From assembly GCF_964340395.1 (NCBI RefSeq), contig NC_135557.1:9081460-9145459 (forward strand): a stretch of DNA of 64,000 nt, in the 5' to 3' direction. The position numbers were made by a program, and so were the translations under genes. Of this stretch, positions 32,345-64,000 are shown piece by piece (the first letter of the stretch is position 1; each line of letters opens with the position of its first letter). This stretch comes from Glandiceps talaboti (taxonomy: Eukaryota > Hemichordata > Enteropneusta > Spengelidae). The notes under the pieces were generated by a model. That model worked only from the letters and a program-made list of their open reading frames with translations. It made no database searches and was not told the DNA's origin.

Positions 32345-34545
32345 TCATATAGTGATTGTTTACTTGCACCGAGTTACACACAAGACAAGTTACACAAGAC
32401 AAGTTATGACTTCATGGTGTACTTTCATCCAGTTACATAGAAGACACTTTGACTACATTTTTGGTTGCATCCAGTTACATCGAAGACACTATGACTTCGT
32501 TGTTTACTTGCATCCAGTTACATAGAAGACACTATGACTTCACTGTTTACTTGCATCCAGTTACACAGAAGACACTATGACTTCTTTGTTTAATTGCATC
32601 CATTTACATAGAAGACACTATATATTCATTGTTTACTTGCATCCATTTACATAGAAGACACTTTGACTTCATTGTTTACTTGCATTCAGTTACATAGAAG
32701 ACACTTTGACTTCATTGTTTACTAGCATCCAGTTACACAGAAGACACTTTGACTTCACTGTTTACTTGCATCCAGTTACATAGAAGACACTGTGACTTCA
32801 CTGTTTACTTGCATCCAGTTACATAGAAGACACTTTGACTTCATTGTTTGCTTGCATCCATTTACATAAAAGACACTATGACTTCATTGTTTACGTACAT
32901 CCAGTTACACAGAAGACACTTTGACTTCACTGTTTACTTGCATTCAGTTACATAGAAGACACTTTGACTTCATTGTTTACTTGCATGCAGTTACACAGAA
33001 GACACTTTGACTTCACTGTTTACTTGCATTCAGTTACATAGAAGACACTTTGACTTCATTGTTTACTTGCATCCAGTTACACAGAAGACACTTTGACTTC
33101 ACTGTTTACTTGCATCCAGTTACATAGAAGACACTGTGACTTTACTGTTTACTTGCATCCAGTTACATAGAAGACACTTTGACTTCATTGTTTACTTGCA
33201 TCCAGTTACACAGAAGACACTTTGACTTCACTGTTTACTTGCATCCAGTTACACAGAAGACACTATGACTTCTTTGTTTAATTGCATCCATTTACATAGA
33301 AGACACTATATATTCATTGTTTACTTGCATCCATTTACATAGAAGACACTTTGACTTCATTGTTTACTTGCATCCAGTTACACAGAAGACACTATGACTT
33401 CTTTGTTTAATTGCATCCATTTACATAGAAGACACTATATATTCATTGTTTACTTGCATCCATTTACATAGAAGACACTATGACTTCATTGTTTACTTCC
33501 ATACATTTACATAGAAGACACTATGACTTCATTGTTCACTTGCATCCAGTTACATAGAAGACACTATGACTTCATTGTTTACTTGCATACAGTTACATAG
33601 AAGACACTATGTCTTCATTCTTTACTTGCATCCAGTTACATAGAAGACACTATGTCTTCATTGTTTACTTGCATACAGTTACATAGAAGACACTATGTCT
33701 TCATTGTTTACTTGCATCCAGTTACACAGAAGACACTATGACCTCATTATTTACTTGCATCCAGTTACATAGAAGACACTTTGACTTCATTGTTCACTTG
33801 CATCCAGTTACATAGAAGACACTATTACTTCATTGTTTACTTGCATACAGTTACATAGAAGACACTATGACTTCATTGTTTACTTCCATACAGTTACATA
33901 GAAGACACTATGACTTCATTGTTCACTTGCATCCAGTTACATAGAAGACACTATGACTTCATTGTTTACTTGCATACAGTTACATAGAAGACACTATGGC
34001 TTCATTGTGTACTTGCATCCAGTTATATAGAAGATACTATGTCTCATTTTTGTTTACTTGCATAACGTTACATAGAAGACAATATGATTTGAGATGTTTA
34101 CTTGCATCCAGTTACATAGAAGACACTTTGACTTCATTGTTTACTTGCATCCTGTTACATAGAAGACACTGTGACTTCATTGTTTACTTGCATCCAGTTA
34201 CATACAAGACACTGTGACTTCATTGTTTACTTGCATCCAGTTACATACAAGACACTATGACTTCATTGTTTACTTGCATCCTGTTACATAGAAGACAATG
34301 TGACTTCATTGTTTACTTCCATACAGTTACATAGAAGACACTATGACTTCATTGTTCACTTGCATCCAGTTACATAGAAGACACTATGACTTCATTGTTT
34401 ACTTGCATACAGTTACATAGAAGACACTATGTCTTCATTCTTTACTTGCATCCAGTTACATAGAAGACACTATGACTTCATTGTTTACTTGCATACAGTT
34501 ACATACAAGACACTATGTCTTCATTGTTTACTTGCATTTAGTTAC
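32345..34545. repeat. 43-bp satellite array 1
   Basis: About 51 units of 43 bp with core TTGTTTACTTGCATCCAG and TTACATAGAAGACACTATGA. Variants (cattgt/cactgt, ccagtt/acagtt, cataga/cacaga) alternate in runs, showing local multi-unit amplification. Because 43 is not a multiple of three, short frames cycle and none is a gene. Confidence 0.95.
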
Positions 34546-35063
34546 ATATACACGCCACGATGGCTTCATTGACTAATAATGTGAAAAAACCCACGTAATG
34601 TAAACACTGATTTTAAAGTTAAAGTTATAGAAAGTCGTAAAAGGAGAAAGGTCCAGGGAAGTTGTAATACAGGTAGCATCTCAATCTTGGATGCAAACTG
34701 GCAAACTACATATCTAGAAGTCGGTCTGTTGAACTATTTCTATTAAGTGCCCGTAGTGGTTTAAATTGTTAACATGTTATGCGATAATAACCATCCATTT
34801 ATTATGTTTCTGACTACAACTAATGTATATATTTTGGGGTGATTTAGTTATTACCTTATACTTATATTAAATTATAATCAGCGACCGATATTATCCGTAA
34901 GCAGTGCAGATAAATGTTGACAATGCGACCGTCGTTGGGGGCGCTGAATTTTACCTGGAAGAGGACACAGGCACTGGGACACGTCACATAATAGTGTATG
35001 GCTTTAATGTTTACAATAAGTTAGAATTTCGCTGGCGATCTCATTTTTAGTTAATTATCGTAT

Positions 35064-35134
<71 letters not shown>

Positions 35135-35142
35135 TCATACGT
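34546..35142. repeat. Satellite spacer, copy 1, with (TTTA)n
   Basis: About 600 bp of non-satellite sequence ('gccacgatggcttcattgac' through 'gacacgtcacataatagtg') ending in about 18 TTTA units (35,060-35,134). It is near-identical to 36,691-37,281. Confidence 0.92.
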
Positions 35143-36690
35143 TCTTTGTTTACTTGCATCTAGTTACATAGGAGACACTATGATTTAATTGTTTACTTGT
35201 ATCCAGTTACATAGAAGACACTATGACTTAATTGTTTACCTGCATACAGTTATATAGAAGGCACTATGACTTCATTATTTACTTGCATACCATACCATAC
35301 CATACCATAACATAAAAGACACTACGATATCATTGCTTACTCACATCCAGTTACATAGAAGACATTATGTCTTCAGTGTTTACTTCCATACAGTTACATA
35401 GAGGACACTATTACTTCATTGTTTACTTGCATCCAGTTATATGGAAGATACTATGTCTCATTTTTGTTTACTTGCATAACGTTACATAGAAGACAATATG
35501 ATTTGAGATGTTTACTTGCATCCAGTTACATAGAAGACACTTTGACTTCATTGTTTACTTGCATCCTGTTACATAGAAGACACTGTGACTTCATTGTTTA
35601 CTTGCATCCAGTTACATAGAAGACACTATGACTTCATTGTTTACTTGCATCCAGTTACATACAAGACACTATGACTTCATTGTTTACTTGCATCCAGTTA
35701 CATACAAGACACTATGACTTCATTGTTTACTTGCATCCTGTTACATAGAAGACACTGTGACTTCATTGTTTACTTGCATCCAGTTACAAACAAGACAATG
35801 TGACTTCATTGTTTACTTGCATCCAGTTACATAGAAGGCACTTTGACTTCATTGTTTACTTGCATCCAGTTACACAGAAGACACTTTGACTTCACTGTTT
35901 ACTTGCATCCAGTTACATAGAAGACACTGTGACTTTACTGTTTACTTGCATCCAGTTACATAGAAGACACTTTGACTTCATTGTTTACTTGCATACAGTT
36001 ACATAGAAGACACTATGACTTCATTGTTTACTTACATCCAGTTACATAGAAGACACTTTGACTTCATTGTTTACTTGCATCCAGTTACACAGAAGACACT
36101 TTGACTTCACTGTTTACTTGAATTCAGTTACATAGAAGACACTTTGACTTCATTGTTTACTTACATCCAGTTACATAGAAGACACTATGTCTTCATTTTC
36201 TACTTACATACAGTTACATAGAAGACACTATGACTTCATTGTTTACTTGCATACAGTTACATAGAAGACACTATGACTTCATTGTTTACTTACATCCAGT
36301 TACATAGAAGACACTTTGACTTCATTGTTTACTTGCATCCAGTTACACAGAAGACACTTTGACTTCACTGTTTACTTGAATTCAGTTACATAGAAGACAC
36401 TTTGACTTCATTGTTTACTTACATCCAGTTACATAGAAGACACTATGACTTCATTGTTTACTTCCATACAGTTACATAGAAGACACTATGACTTCATCGT
36501 TTAATTGTATCCAGTTAAGTTGAAGACACTATGTCTTCATTGTTTACTTGCATACAGTTACATAGAAGACACTATGACTTCATTGTTTACTTGCATACAG
36601 TTACATAGAAGACACTATGACTTCATTGTTTACTTGCATACAGTTACATAGAAGACACTATGACTTCATTGTTTACTTGCATCCAGTTAC
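35143..36690. repeat. 43-bp satellite array 2
   Basis: About 36 units. Contains a distinctive CATAC run (cataccataccataccatac) at about 35,286 that reappears at about 37,422. Confidence 0.95.
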
Positions 36691-37200
36691 ATATACACGC
36701 CACGATGGCTTCATTGACTAATAATGTGAAAAAACCCACGTATGTGATTTTAAAGTAAAAGTTATAGAAAGTCGAGAAAGGAGAAAGGTCCAGGGAAGTT
36801 GAGATACAGGTAGCATCTCAATCTTGGATGCAAACTGGCAAACTATATATCTAGAAGTCGGTCTGTTGAACTATTTCTATTAAGTGCTCGTAGTGGTTCA
36901 AATTGTTAACATGTTATGCGATAATAACCATCCATTTATTATGTTTCTGACTACAACTAATGTATATATTTTGGGGTGATTTAGTTATTACCTTATACTT
37001 ATATTAAATTATAATCAGCGACCGATATTATCCGTAAGCAGTGCAGATAAATGTTGACAATGCGACCGTCGTTGGGGGCGCTGAATTTTACCTGGAAGAG
37101 GACACAGGCACTGGGACACGTCACATAATAGTGTATGGCTTTAATGTTTACAATAAGTTAGAATTTCGCTGGCGATCTCATTTTTAGTTAATTATCGTAT

Positions 37201-37271
<71 letters not shown>

Positions 37272-37281
37272 TCATACGTTC
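36691..37281. repeat. Satellite spacer, copy 2, with (TTTA)n
   Basis: Copy of 34,546-35,142 with a few substitutions and a deletion of about 15 bp near 36,740. Confidence 0.92.
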
Positions 37282-38240
37282 TTTGTGTACTTGCATCTAG
37301 TTACATAGGAGACACTATGATTTAATTGTTTACTTGTATCCAGTTACATAGAAGACACTATGACTTAATTGTTTACCTGCATACAGTTATATAGAAGGCA
37401 CTATGACTTCATTATTTACTTGCATACCATACCATACCATACCATAACATAAAAGACACTACGATATCATTGCTTACTCACATCCAGTTACATAGAAGAC
37501 ATTATGTCTTCAGTGTTTACTTCCATACAGTTACATAGAGGACACTATTACTTCATTGTTTACTTGCATCCAGTTATATGGAAGATACTATGTCTCATTT
37601 TTGTTTACTTGCATAACGTTACAAGGAGACAATATGATTTGAGATGTTTACTTGCATCCAGTTACATACAAGACACTATTACTTCATTGTTTACTTGCAT
37701 CCAGTTATATGGAAGATACTATGTCTCATTTTTGTTTACTTGCATAACGTTACATAGAAGACAATATGATTTGAGATGTTTACTTGCATCCAGTTACATA
37801 GAAGACACTTTGACTTCATTGTTTACTTGCATCCTGTTACATAGAAGACACTGTGACTTCATTGTTTACTTGCATCCAGTTACATACAAGACACTGTGAC
37901 TTCATTGTTTACTTGCATCCATTTACATAGAAGACACTATGACTTCATTGTTTAATTGTATCCAGTTACATAGAAGACAGTATGACTTCATTGTTTACTT
38001 GCATCCAGTTACAAACAAGACAATGTGACTTCATTGTTTACTTGCATCCAGTTACATAGAAGGCACTATGACTTCATTGTTTACTTGCATACAGTTACAT
38101 AAAAGACACTATGACTTCATTGTTTAATTGTATCCAGTTAAGTTGAAGACACTATGACTTCATTGTTTACTTGCATACGGTTACATAAAAGACACTATGA
38201 CTTCATTGCGTACTGTGACTTCATTATTTACTAGCATCAA
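37282..38240. repeat. 43-bp satellite array 3
   Basis: About 22 units. It begins with the same diverged units and CATAC run as array 2, at an offset of about 2,137 bp, so arrays 2 and 3 began as one duplicated block. Confidence 0.94.
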
Positions 38241-39240
38241 GTTACATAAACATGGCACGATGGCTTCATTGACTAATAATGTGAAAAAGGTAATATAAAC
38301 ACTGATTTTAAAGTTAAACGTTATAGAAAGTCGAGAAAGGAGAAAGGTCCAGGAAAGTTGAGATACAGGTAGCATCTCAATAAGGATGCAAACTGGCGAA
38401 CTAGATATCTAGAAGTCGGTCTGTTGAACTATTTCTATTAAGCAATCGTAGTGGTTCAAATTGTTCACATGATATGCGATAATAACCATCCGTTTATTAT
38501 GTTTCTGACTACAACTAATGTATATATTATGGGGTGCTGTAGTTATTAGCTTATACTTATATCAACTTATAATCAGAGGCCGATATCATTCGTAAGCAAT
38601 GCAGACACATGTTGAAACCGCAATCGTCGTTGAGGGCGCTAAATTTTACCTGAGAGAGGACAGAGGCACTGGGACACGTCACCTAATAGTCAATGGCTTT
38701 GATGTTTACAATAAGTTAGAATTTTGCTGACGATCTCATTTTGAGTTAATTATCGTATTTAATTATCACACGTTCTTTGTTTCTTTACTTGTATCCAATT
38801 ACACAGAAGACACTGTGACATCATTGTTTACTTACATATAGTTAAATATACGACTGGCTTCATTGTTTACATGCATACAGTTACATTGAACACACTATGC
38901 CGTCATTGTTTACTTACATACTGTTACATAGAAGACACTATGTCTTCATTGTTTACTTGCATTCAGTAAGACACTGTGAGTTCTTTATTTACTTGCATCA
39001 AGTTACATATATAAGGCCCTGACTTCAATGACTAATAATATGAAAAAACTCGTAATATAAATACTGATTTTAAGTGAAGTGACAAAGTCCAGGACAGAAC
39101 CCTGGAAGTTGAGGTAAACTGGCCAACCACATACCTAGATCTTGGTCTATTGAATTATGATATGCGATAATAACCATTTATTATGTTTCTGACTACAACT
39201 AATATATATTATGGGGTGATTTAGTTATTAGCTTAGACAT
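38241..39240. repeat. Older spacer copies and degraded satellite
   Basis: A third spacer copy (38,241-38,780) lacks the TTTA run. Then come about five degraded 43-bp units and a fourth, shortened spacer (from about 38,999: 'ttcaatgactaataatatga'). Divergence increases to the right. Confidence 0.85.
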
Positions 39241-40114
39241 TTCTTTTTCAAAACACTTCTGAATACATATTCACTCTTTACTAACTAGGTATTCAGATAA
39301 TCACTATTTATTCAATATATTACTTTAGAGTGTAGTTTATTTACATGTTTATGTTACTCATTATACAGTTAGTTACTTTTGATTAGTAAACTTTTATACT
39401 TTGCTATTTTTTAGCATAGTAGTTATATATCAGACCGTTATAATATGTTAATTGGTATTTTATTGTATTCACCATTTTATTTGTTTTCCATCACATATTG
39501 TACCCAAGTCAGTATTTTAACAACTTCGACATATTTTTCACTTTAATTTTGGGAGCCGTTTATTTGAGAACAAGGAATAAATGATTTAATGTTTTTCTTT
39601 ATTAACATTTATGATATTGAATAAAATATAGAGGTTTTCGAGATCTTCATTATTTGACTATATACTTTGAATATAAAACATTTTTATAGATACATTACTA
39701 AATTACTGATTGATAGCTCTCAATACTTTCATCTTGTTTATATCTTATTTCTTAGTTTAGCTGCATGCTGGCAGAAAAATGTATTTTATTCTATATAAAC
39801 ATTGTTATATTTTCCCCCCTTTCTAAATAAGTTGCCAAAGGCAAATTTTCCTGATAGAGGGTAATATGTCACGGACCAATATTAGAATATTTATCATTTC
39901 GACAATCTCGTCCACTTCTCTAAGCTATCAGACAAATAGTTTTAGCTATTATCGGTGGAATGACGATAAAGCTAGACATTGACATATTGTGATCAGTTGA
40001 TGGTAAAAATAACCGCATTGCCTTGTCACAAAATAGTTTAATAGAAGCATATGACTTTATTGTTAACATATAAGTTACAATTTACATCAATTGTGATAAC
40101 AAGCGTGATGACAT
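39241..40114. other. No gene recognised
   Basis: AT-rich, with no open frame or repeat that I can support. Confidence 0.4.
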
Positions 40115-40420
40115 TATCATTTCCATGGATGCATTCACATAGATGACAATTATTTACATGAATGGAATCACACAGAGGACATTATGACATCATCATTTAC
40201 TTGAATGCAATCACACAGAGGACATTATGACACCATCATTTACTTGAATGCAATCACACAGAGGACGATATAACGTCATAATTTACTTGAATGCAATCAC
40301 ATAGAGGACACTGTGACGTCATCATTTACTTCAATACACTCACATAGAAGACATTATGACGTCACATTTTACTTGAATGCAATCACATAGAGGACACTAA
40401 GACGTCATCATTTATGGTCA
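40115..40420. repeat. Diverged island of the 43-bp satellite
   Basis: About six units of 43 bp with consensus ATTTACTTGAATGCAATCAC plus ACAGAGGACATTATGACATC. Length and word order match the main satellite (TTTACTTGCATCCAGTTACATAGAAGACACTATGAC), so it is a separate subfamily. Confidence 0.85.
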
Positions 40421-40564
40421 CTTCAAAGTAAGACTTTGTTAATAATTCAAGAAAGGAGGTGGGTTGAGAAAATGTCACTGTCTCAATCTAGGATGCAAGG
40501 TGGCGAACCATACATCTCGGTTTGTTGAACTATCCCTGAGTGCAAATGTGTTCTCGGTACGAGA

Positions 40565-41870
40565 GTGACTTTGCACCAAATAGTGTATGTGTGGTCAACA
40601 TCAAGAGTATTGTTGAAAACACTAAAAAGACCCCCGTCTTCTATTTTCGATTCATGCTATTTTCCATTAATTTCAGATACTGTTATCTTCCATTCAAGTT
40701 TCATTCAATATATTGACTGGTTTACTACTTACCTGCAAAACAGAAAAAAAAGTGTCTTATAAGGGGATCTTCTCTAATGGAAACGATGCAAGTCATGTAG
40801 TTCCCCAAGGTAGTACACTAGGTACACTCTTATTCATTGTATTCATGAACGACATGCCACTACGTGTAAGTACATGTAGATATGTGTGCAGATTATAACA
40901 CTATTAGTGAAAGGGGTGCTAAACCCTGTGAAACTGAACAAAAGATAAACACTGCTATGAAAGATGCAAGCACCTGGTGTAGAGGCAACAGAATGGTCAC
41001 TAATGCAGATAAATCAAAGACTATGCTAATAGGTACCAGGCAAAGACTTGCCAGACTTCCTAAAGATACACCTGATGTGTGATACAATAATAGCCCACTT
41101 AAATCAATCAAAATTGACAGGCTTTTGGGCATTATTATTGACCAGCATCAATTGCATGAAAATTCAAGAAACGCAAGTACAAGCATTGCCCCACTGCGTA
41201 GAATACGTTGTAACTCGCCGACTTAAACCTGTATAATGTTTTTTTTCAAAGCTTTCACAACCACACATTGACTAATGCAATACCTTCTGTGGTAATTCTT
41301 GCAATATTGTGCGAATTACGGTATTGCAAAAAAAAAATGGTCCCAGGTTGATTATGGATGCCCCCAAATCTGCTCCATCTCCACCACTTTTTAATGGATG
41401 CAAAATTATGACCGCACAAGAAAGAGTCAAATACGGAAACAGTTGCCTTAATTATTTACAAAGCACTAAACAACATGTTTACTAGGATCAGTATCGTATC
41501 ATCTCGCAAAACAAGACTCGGTAGCCAAAAAAAAATTCTATATGTCCCTACAACCAAATTAATGACAACGTCCAGAGCATTAAGACATGTTGGTTCAATC
41601 ACTTTTAATAAGCTTACTAAGCAAGTTCGGAGTTCAGCATCTTTACGCGCTTTTTACGACTAAGTTTGTAAACATACTGTAAATAAGTGATTCAGACAGT
41701 TTTATTAATCCTGTATATAGTAATTCTGTGTGTTTTACTTTATCCTGTTTTTGTTGTCTTTTAGATAGCCCTAGGGAAGACTAGCTTTCAGCTAAGCAGG
41801 TTATCTATATGAGTTGTAACCTTCTTGAATAAAGTTATATAAATACATCAATAAAATAAATAAATAAATT
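40565..41870 (+). pseudogene. CR1/L2-like LINE reverse transcriptase remnant
   Basis: Frames in order show WFTTYLQNRKKSVL, then HVVPQGSTLGTLLFIVFMND (the VPQGS...LLF...ND motif of CR1-like RT), then STWCRGNRMVTNADKSKTML, and finally FNKLTKQVRSSASLRAFYD, the usual C-terminus. Frame changes between these parts and loss of the catalytic tyrosine-aspartate segment make it dead. The tail ends in AATAAA-type repeats (about 41,830-41,870), as in L2/CR1 elements. Confidence 0.78.
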
Positions 41871-43002
41871 ATTCTTACAATAAAAGATATTGACAAGCCA
41901 TCGCATGTTATGAGTGGTGTGATGTCATCACAAACTTTTGAACTGAATGGAACACCAGCGGCGCTACATGAATATTGCTCAAGTGAAAAAGAACATGTCT
42001 TTCCCCTGTATGCAAACTGTGGTGGGTCAATACACCATATCACATGATACGATCTAAGCCAATCACCGAATTCTTCAACTTGGTGAATGTTTCTTTACAT
42101 GCATAGCCAATACTGCTATCTTTGCAAAATATATTGATATCTGGCAGTTGCCAAGGGCATGCCCAGGGTTGCTAGGACCACTTATGTTTATGTGTTTCGT
42201 ACGAAATTAAAACATCTCCACCAAATGTTAGCCCCATCCATTAATAATTTTTTGAGATATAAGTAACTGATCAAACTTCAGTTTCTGGCTCAAAATTAGC
42301 ATATGTCACCATGTATATGCACTAGTTCATCCATCGTCACCTCCGGTGTTTGAAAAAGAGACTGACCACAAGTTACAAAGGATTGCTGAATTTTTTTTTA
42401 TTTTTTTTTTTGGGGGGGAGGGGGCACACGCATTTATACAGGAGTGGTCACTATTTGATGCAATATTATCTTTATCACAAATATTCAATGTCAGAGGAGG
42501 GACGAGGTCAGTAACATTTGTGGAAGTAAGGACTTGGGTAGGCAATCTTTTTTACTCATTGGGATGCTTGAAAAAACTGCCCCCCCCCCCAACCCCTTGT
42601 AATTTATTTCAAATTCCTAGCCAGTTAACCTAACCACCGATGTATTTGCTTGCTCGTGGTATGCAGGTATGAGACATCATTCATTCAAAGATATGCACTG
42701 TAATTACTTTCAAGAACTTGTCAAAGCTTAGACAGCACGTACAAGAGCCAGGAACCGCAACAGTCTTTACTTACAGCGTGCTATCATGTTATAATTAGTA
42801 CAGCTGTTAGTGTCACATTATAACTTCCCAAGCTATACAAAGATTGAGAAAAGTGACCCGAGTCTACACATGGGCCGCTCCTTGTTCTTTTTGGTATCAA
42901 ATGTGTTGTTATTTTACGTAACTTCGTCCATTCACGGTCTTTCGTTACCTCACTTCATGCAAACAAATAAACAAACCCGTGTTTTCGTCATGCTTTTTTA
43001 CA
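41871..43002. promoter_or_regulatory. Upstream region of gene B
   Basis: No coding exon. Homopolymer runs occur at 42,392-42,424 and 42,581-42,591. A splice acceptor 'cttttttacag' ends at 43,002, 26 bases before the ATG, suggesting a 5' UTR exon boundary there. No TATA box or initiator could be called with confidence. Confidence 0.3.
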
Positions 43003-43028
43003 GGTGAAAACTGCTGCGCTGTTAAACC

Positions 43029-62666
<19,638 letters not shown>

Positions 62667-64000
62667 GTATTATACCATATGTGAGAAATAGAATGTATGA
62701 ATAATTGTGTTATATCTGTATGTCATTGTTCGTGTATGGCAATATTTGCATGCTAGACGTATGTAGCACGTAGTGCGATTTATTTCAGAATAGAAGGGTA
62801 TTTATATAAAATTGATGCTGTTTGAAATAGAAAACGAAACGGTGTAAGACCAGAATTAAATTGAACGCCTTCCACAAGGTCAAAGATTTTTTTATTTTTT
62901 TACAAATATTTGTATACAGTAATAGCTAAAATTCAAACTTCCAAGCTATAGGGATCATACATTATATGCCCCTTCATTGGCAAATTAATTATAGAAAACT
63001 CTATACGGAAAGTGATATTTGACCATGTCTTTCCAACGGAGTAAATCTTGAGTAGAGGATGTGTAAACTTAGTGAGTATGAGACAAAGTTCCACCTTTGA
63101 CTTATTGTACACCCGGTGATCTCTCACCTGGGGGCTCTAGACAATCACAATTGGTACTACGTCACGTACTACCCCTGGACAGAGATGGTGGTTAGGTGGG
63201 TCACATGTGGGATAAAGGTTGGGTAAAGGTGGGTAAATTTGACTTTTAGTATAGTGTTAACCTTAGTATATGACATGTGAAGCTTTCATACTTAAGATAG
63301 TGTCTAAATACCGAATTAATTATGGAAATGAAAAATGAAGCTAAGACACATGTGCTTTGTCCTAAATAATCTATGCACTATATTATATGGAATTGTGAGC
63401 TTGCATTCCTTGGATGTTGTCTAATTATTACAATTCATCAACTATGCAAATGACTGATTGCAATTATACTATTTTACTATACTATTGACTTAGACACTTG
63501 CACTTTAATATCATATATCGATATACCAAATTGTTTTTAAACTTTGATGCTTTCAATCTTAAAATATAGCCAAATAATTAAATATATGCGAAGAAAATAT
63601 GGGAAAAACAGCTAGGTTAACAACCTTTATATGTCATTGAGCTTTGTTATGGTTGATGCATGTACCAAATCCTACTTAAGGAATTTGAACTGTGCATTCT
63701 TAAGGTATAGATTAATTACTGAAAAACATTAATTATGCAAATTAATCATTAGATTTGAAGGCTACATTTACAAGTCATATAGGACAATTGCACTCTGTTA
63801 ACATTAATGTTAGACTGTAATATACATCGTATTGTTCAACCACACCTGGCTTCATAACCACGACTGTACTAATCTACCCAATTTCCCACATAAGTAACCA
63901 GACTGGGTTGCAGCCAATCAAATATCATTATGATTCAATATGTATCAAAGACCAACCACCTAATCCTGTATCTTACAGCCTACATTAATGAATTTTCCAG
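62667..64000 (+). other. Intron of gene B (incomplete at right edge)
   Basis: Begins after the donor at 62,666. It matches 1-1,030 for most of its length, interrupted by a CACTA-type insertion at about 62,997-63,256. After about 63,811 the match is lost. Confidence 0.7.
62997..63256 (-). mobile_element. CACTA-ended MITE, copy 4, reverse orientation
   Basis: Reverse complement of the copy at 20,528-20,829: 'tatttgaccatgtctttcca' near the left, 'acccctggacagagatggtg' inside, 'gacttttagtatagtg' at the right end. The left terminus is mutated (ctctatacgg). The paralogous intron at about 320 lacks it. Confidence 0.78.

Noticed and set aside
33996-37899. Repeated frames such as those with 'LHRRHCDFIVYLHP'
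   Set aside because: Readings of the 43-bp satellite across several units; copies differ and carry stops.
32345-38240. CRISPR-like array (regular repeats)
   Set aside because: Units are head-to-tail with no unique spacers, and the genome is animal.

Overview
The window is AT-rich, intron-rich animal nuclear DNA, most likely from a marine invertebrate. It carries GT-AG introns of hundreds of bases to several kilobases, and the rest is filled with microsatellites, satellites and decayed transposons. I cannot name the species.

Two plus-strand genes can be supported, and they appear to be neighbouring copies of one tandemly duplicated gene. Gene A (1424-8445) is the 3' part of an upstream copy. 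It has six phase-consistent exons encoding the end of a beta-rich module, a cysteine-rich stretch and a C-terminal C-type lectin domain with EPN and WND sugar-binding motifs. Gene B (43029-62666, running off the right edge) is the 5' part of the next copy. It encodes a signal peptide, a basic cleavage-like site, a very acidic linker, a MACPF (membrane attack complex/perforin) domain with the intact W-G-T-H-Y-x6-G-G signature, and the first part of the beta-rich module. The last exon of gene B in the window ends in phase 0, and the first exon of gene A starts in phase 0. The intron at 1-1423 is clearly homologous to the intron at 62667-63810. The window is therefore close to one period (about 62.7 kb) of a tandem array. 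The full protein is predicted, by stitching the two copies together on paper, to be roughly 1,150 residues: secreted MACPF, beta module, Cys-rich stretch, lectin.

The 34 kb between the genes (about 9-43 kb) and most introns are repeats. From left to right: a pentamer-type satellite (7.0-8.2 kb, inside the lectin intron); a Penelope-like tail with a GIY-YIG-like domain (9.4-10.1 kb, minus); a CR1-like LINE (12.6-14.5 kb, minus); and a complex cluster at 18-29 kb. That cluster holds a 23-bp minisatellite, CACTA-ended MITEs with 3-bp target duplications, foldback MITEs with TGTTACACCC ends, a solo LTR and a 1.2-kb block duplicated 2,400 bp apart. Next come a 43-bp satellite with higher-order structure (32.3-38.8 kb, with an older island at 40.1-40.4 kb) and a CR1-like LINE (40.6-41.9 kb, plus).

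Inside gene B introns are a decayed protein-primed family-B DNA polymerase (45.1-46.7 kb, minus; Polinton-like) split by a MITE, a GGGACC-ended DNA transposon (50.6-51.7 kb) and a LINE whose reverse transcriptase has lost its catalytic segment (59.9-61.3 kb, minus).

The most interesting system is the tandem MACPF-lectin gene: by architecture, a secreted, possibly protease-activated, sugar-targeted pore former. That function is inferred and not shown by the sequence.
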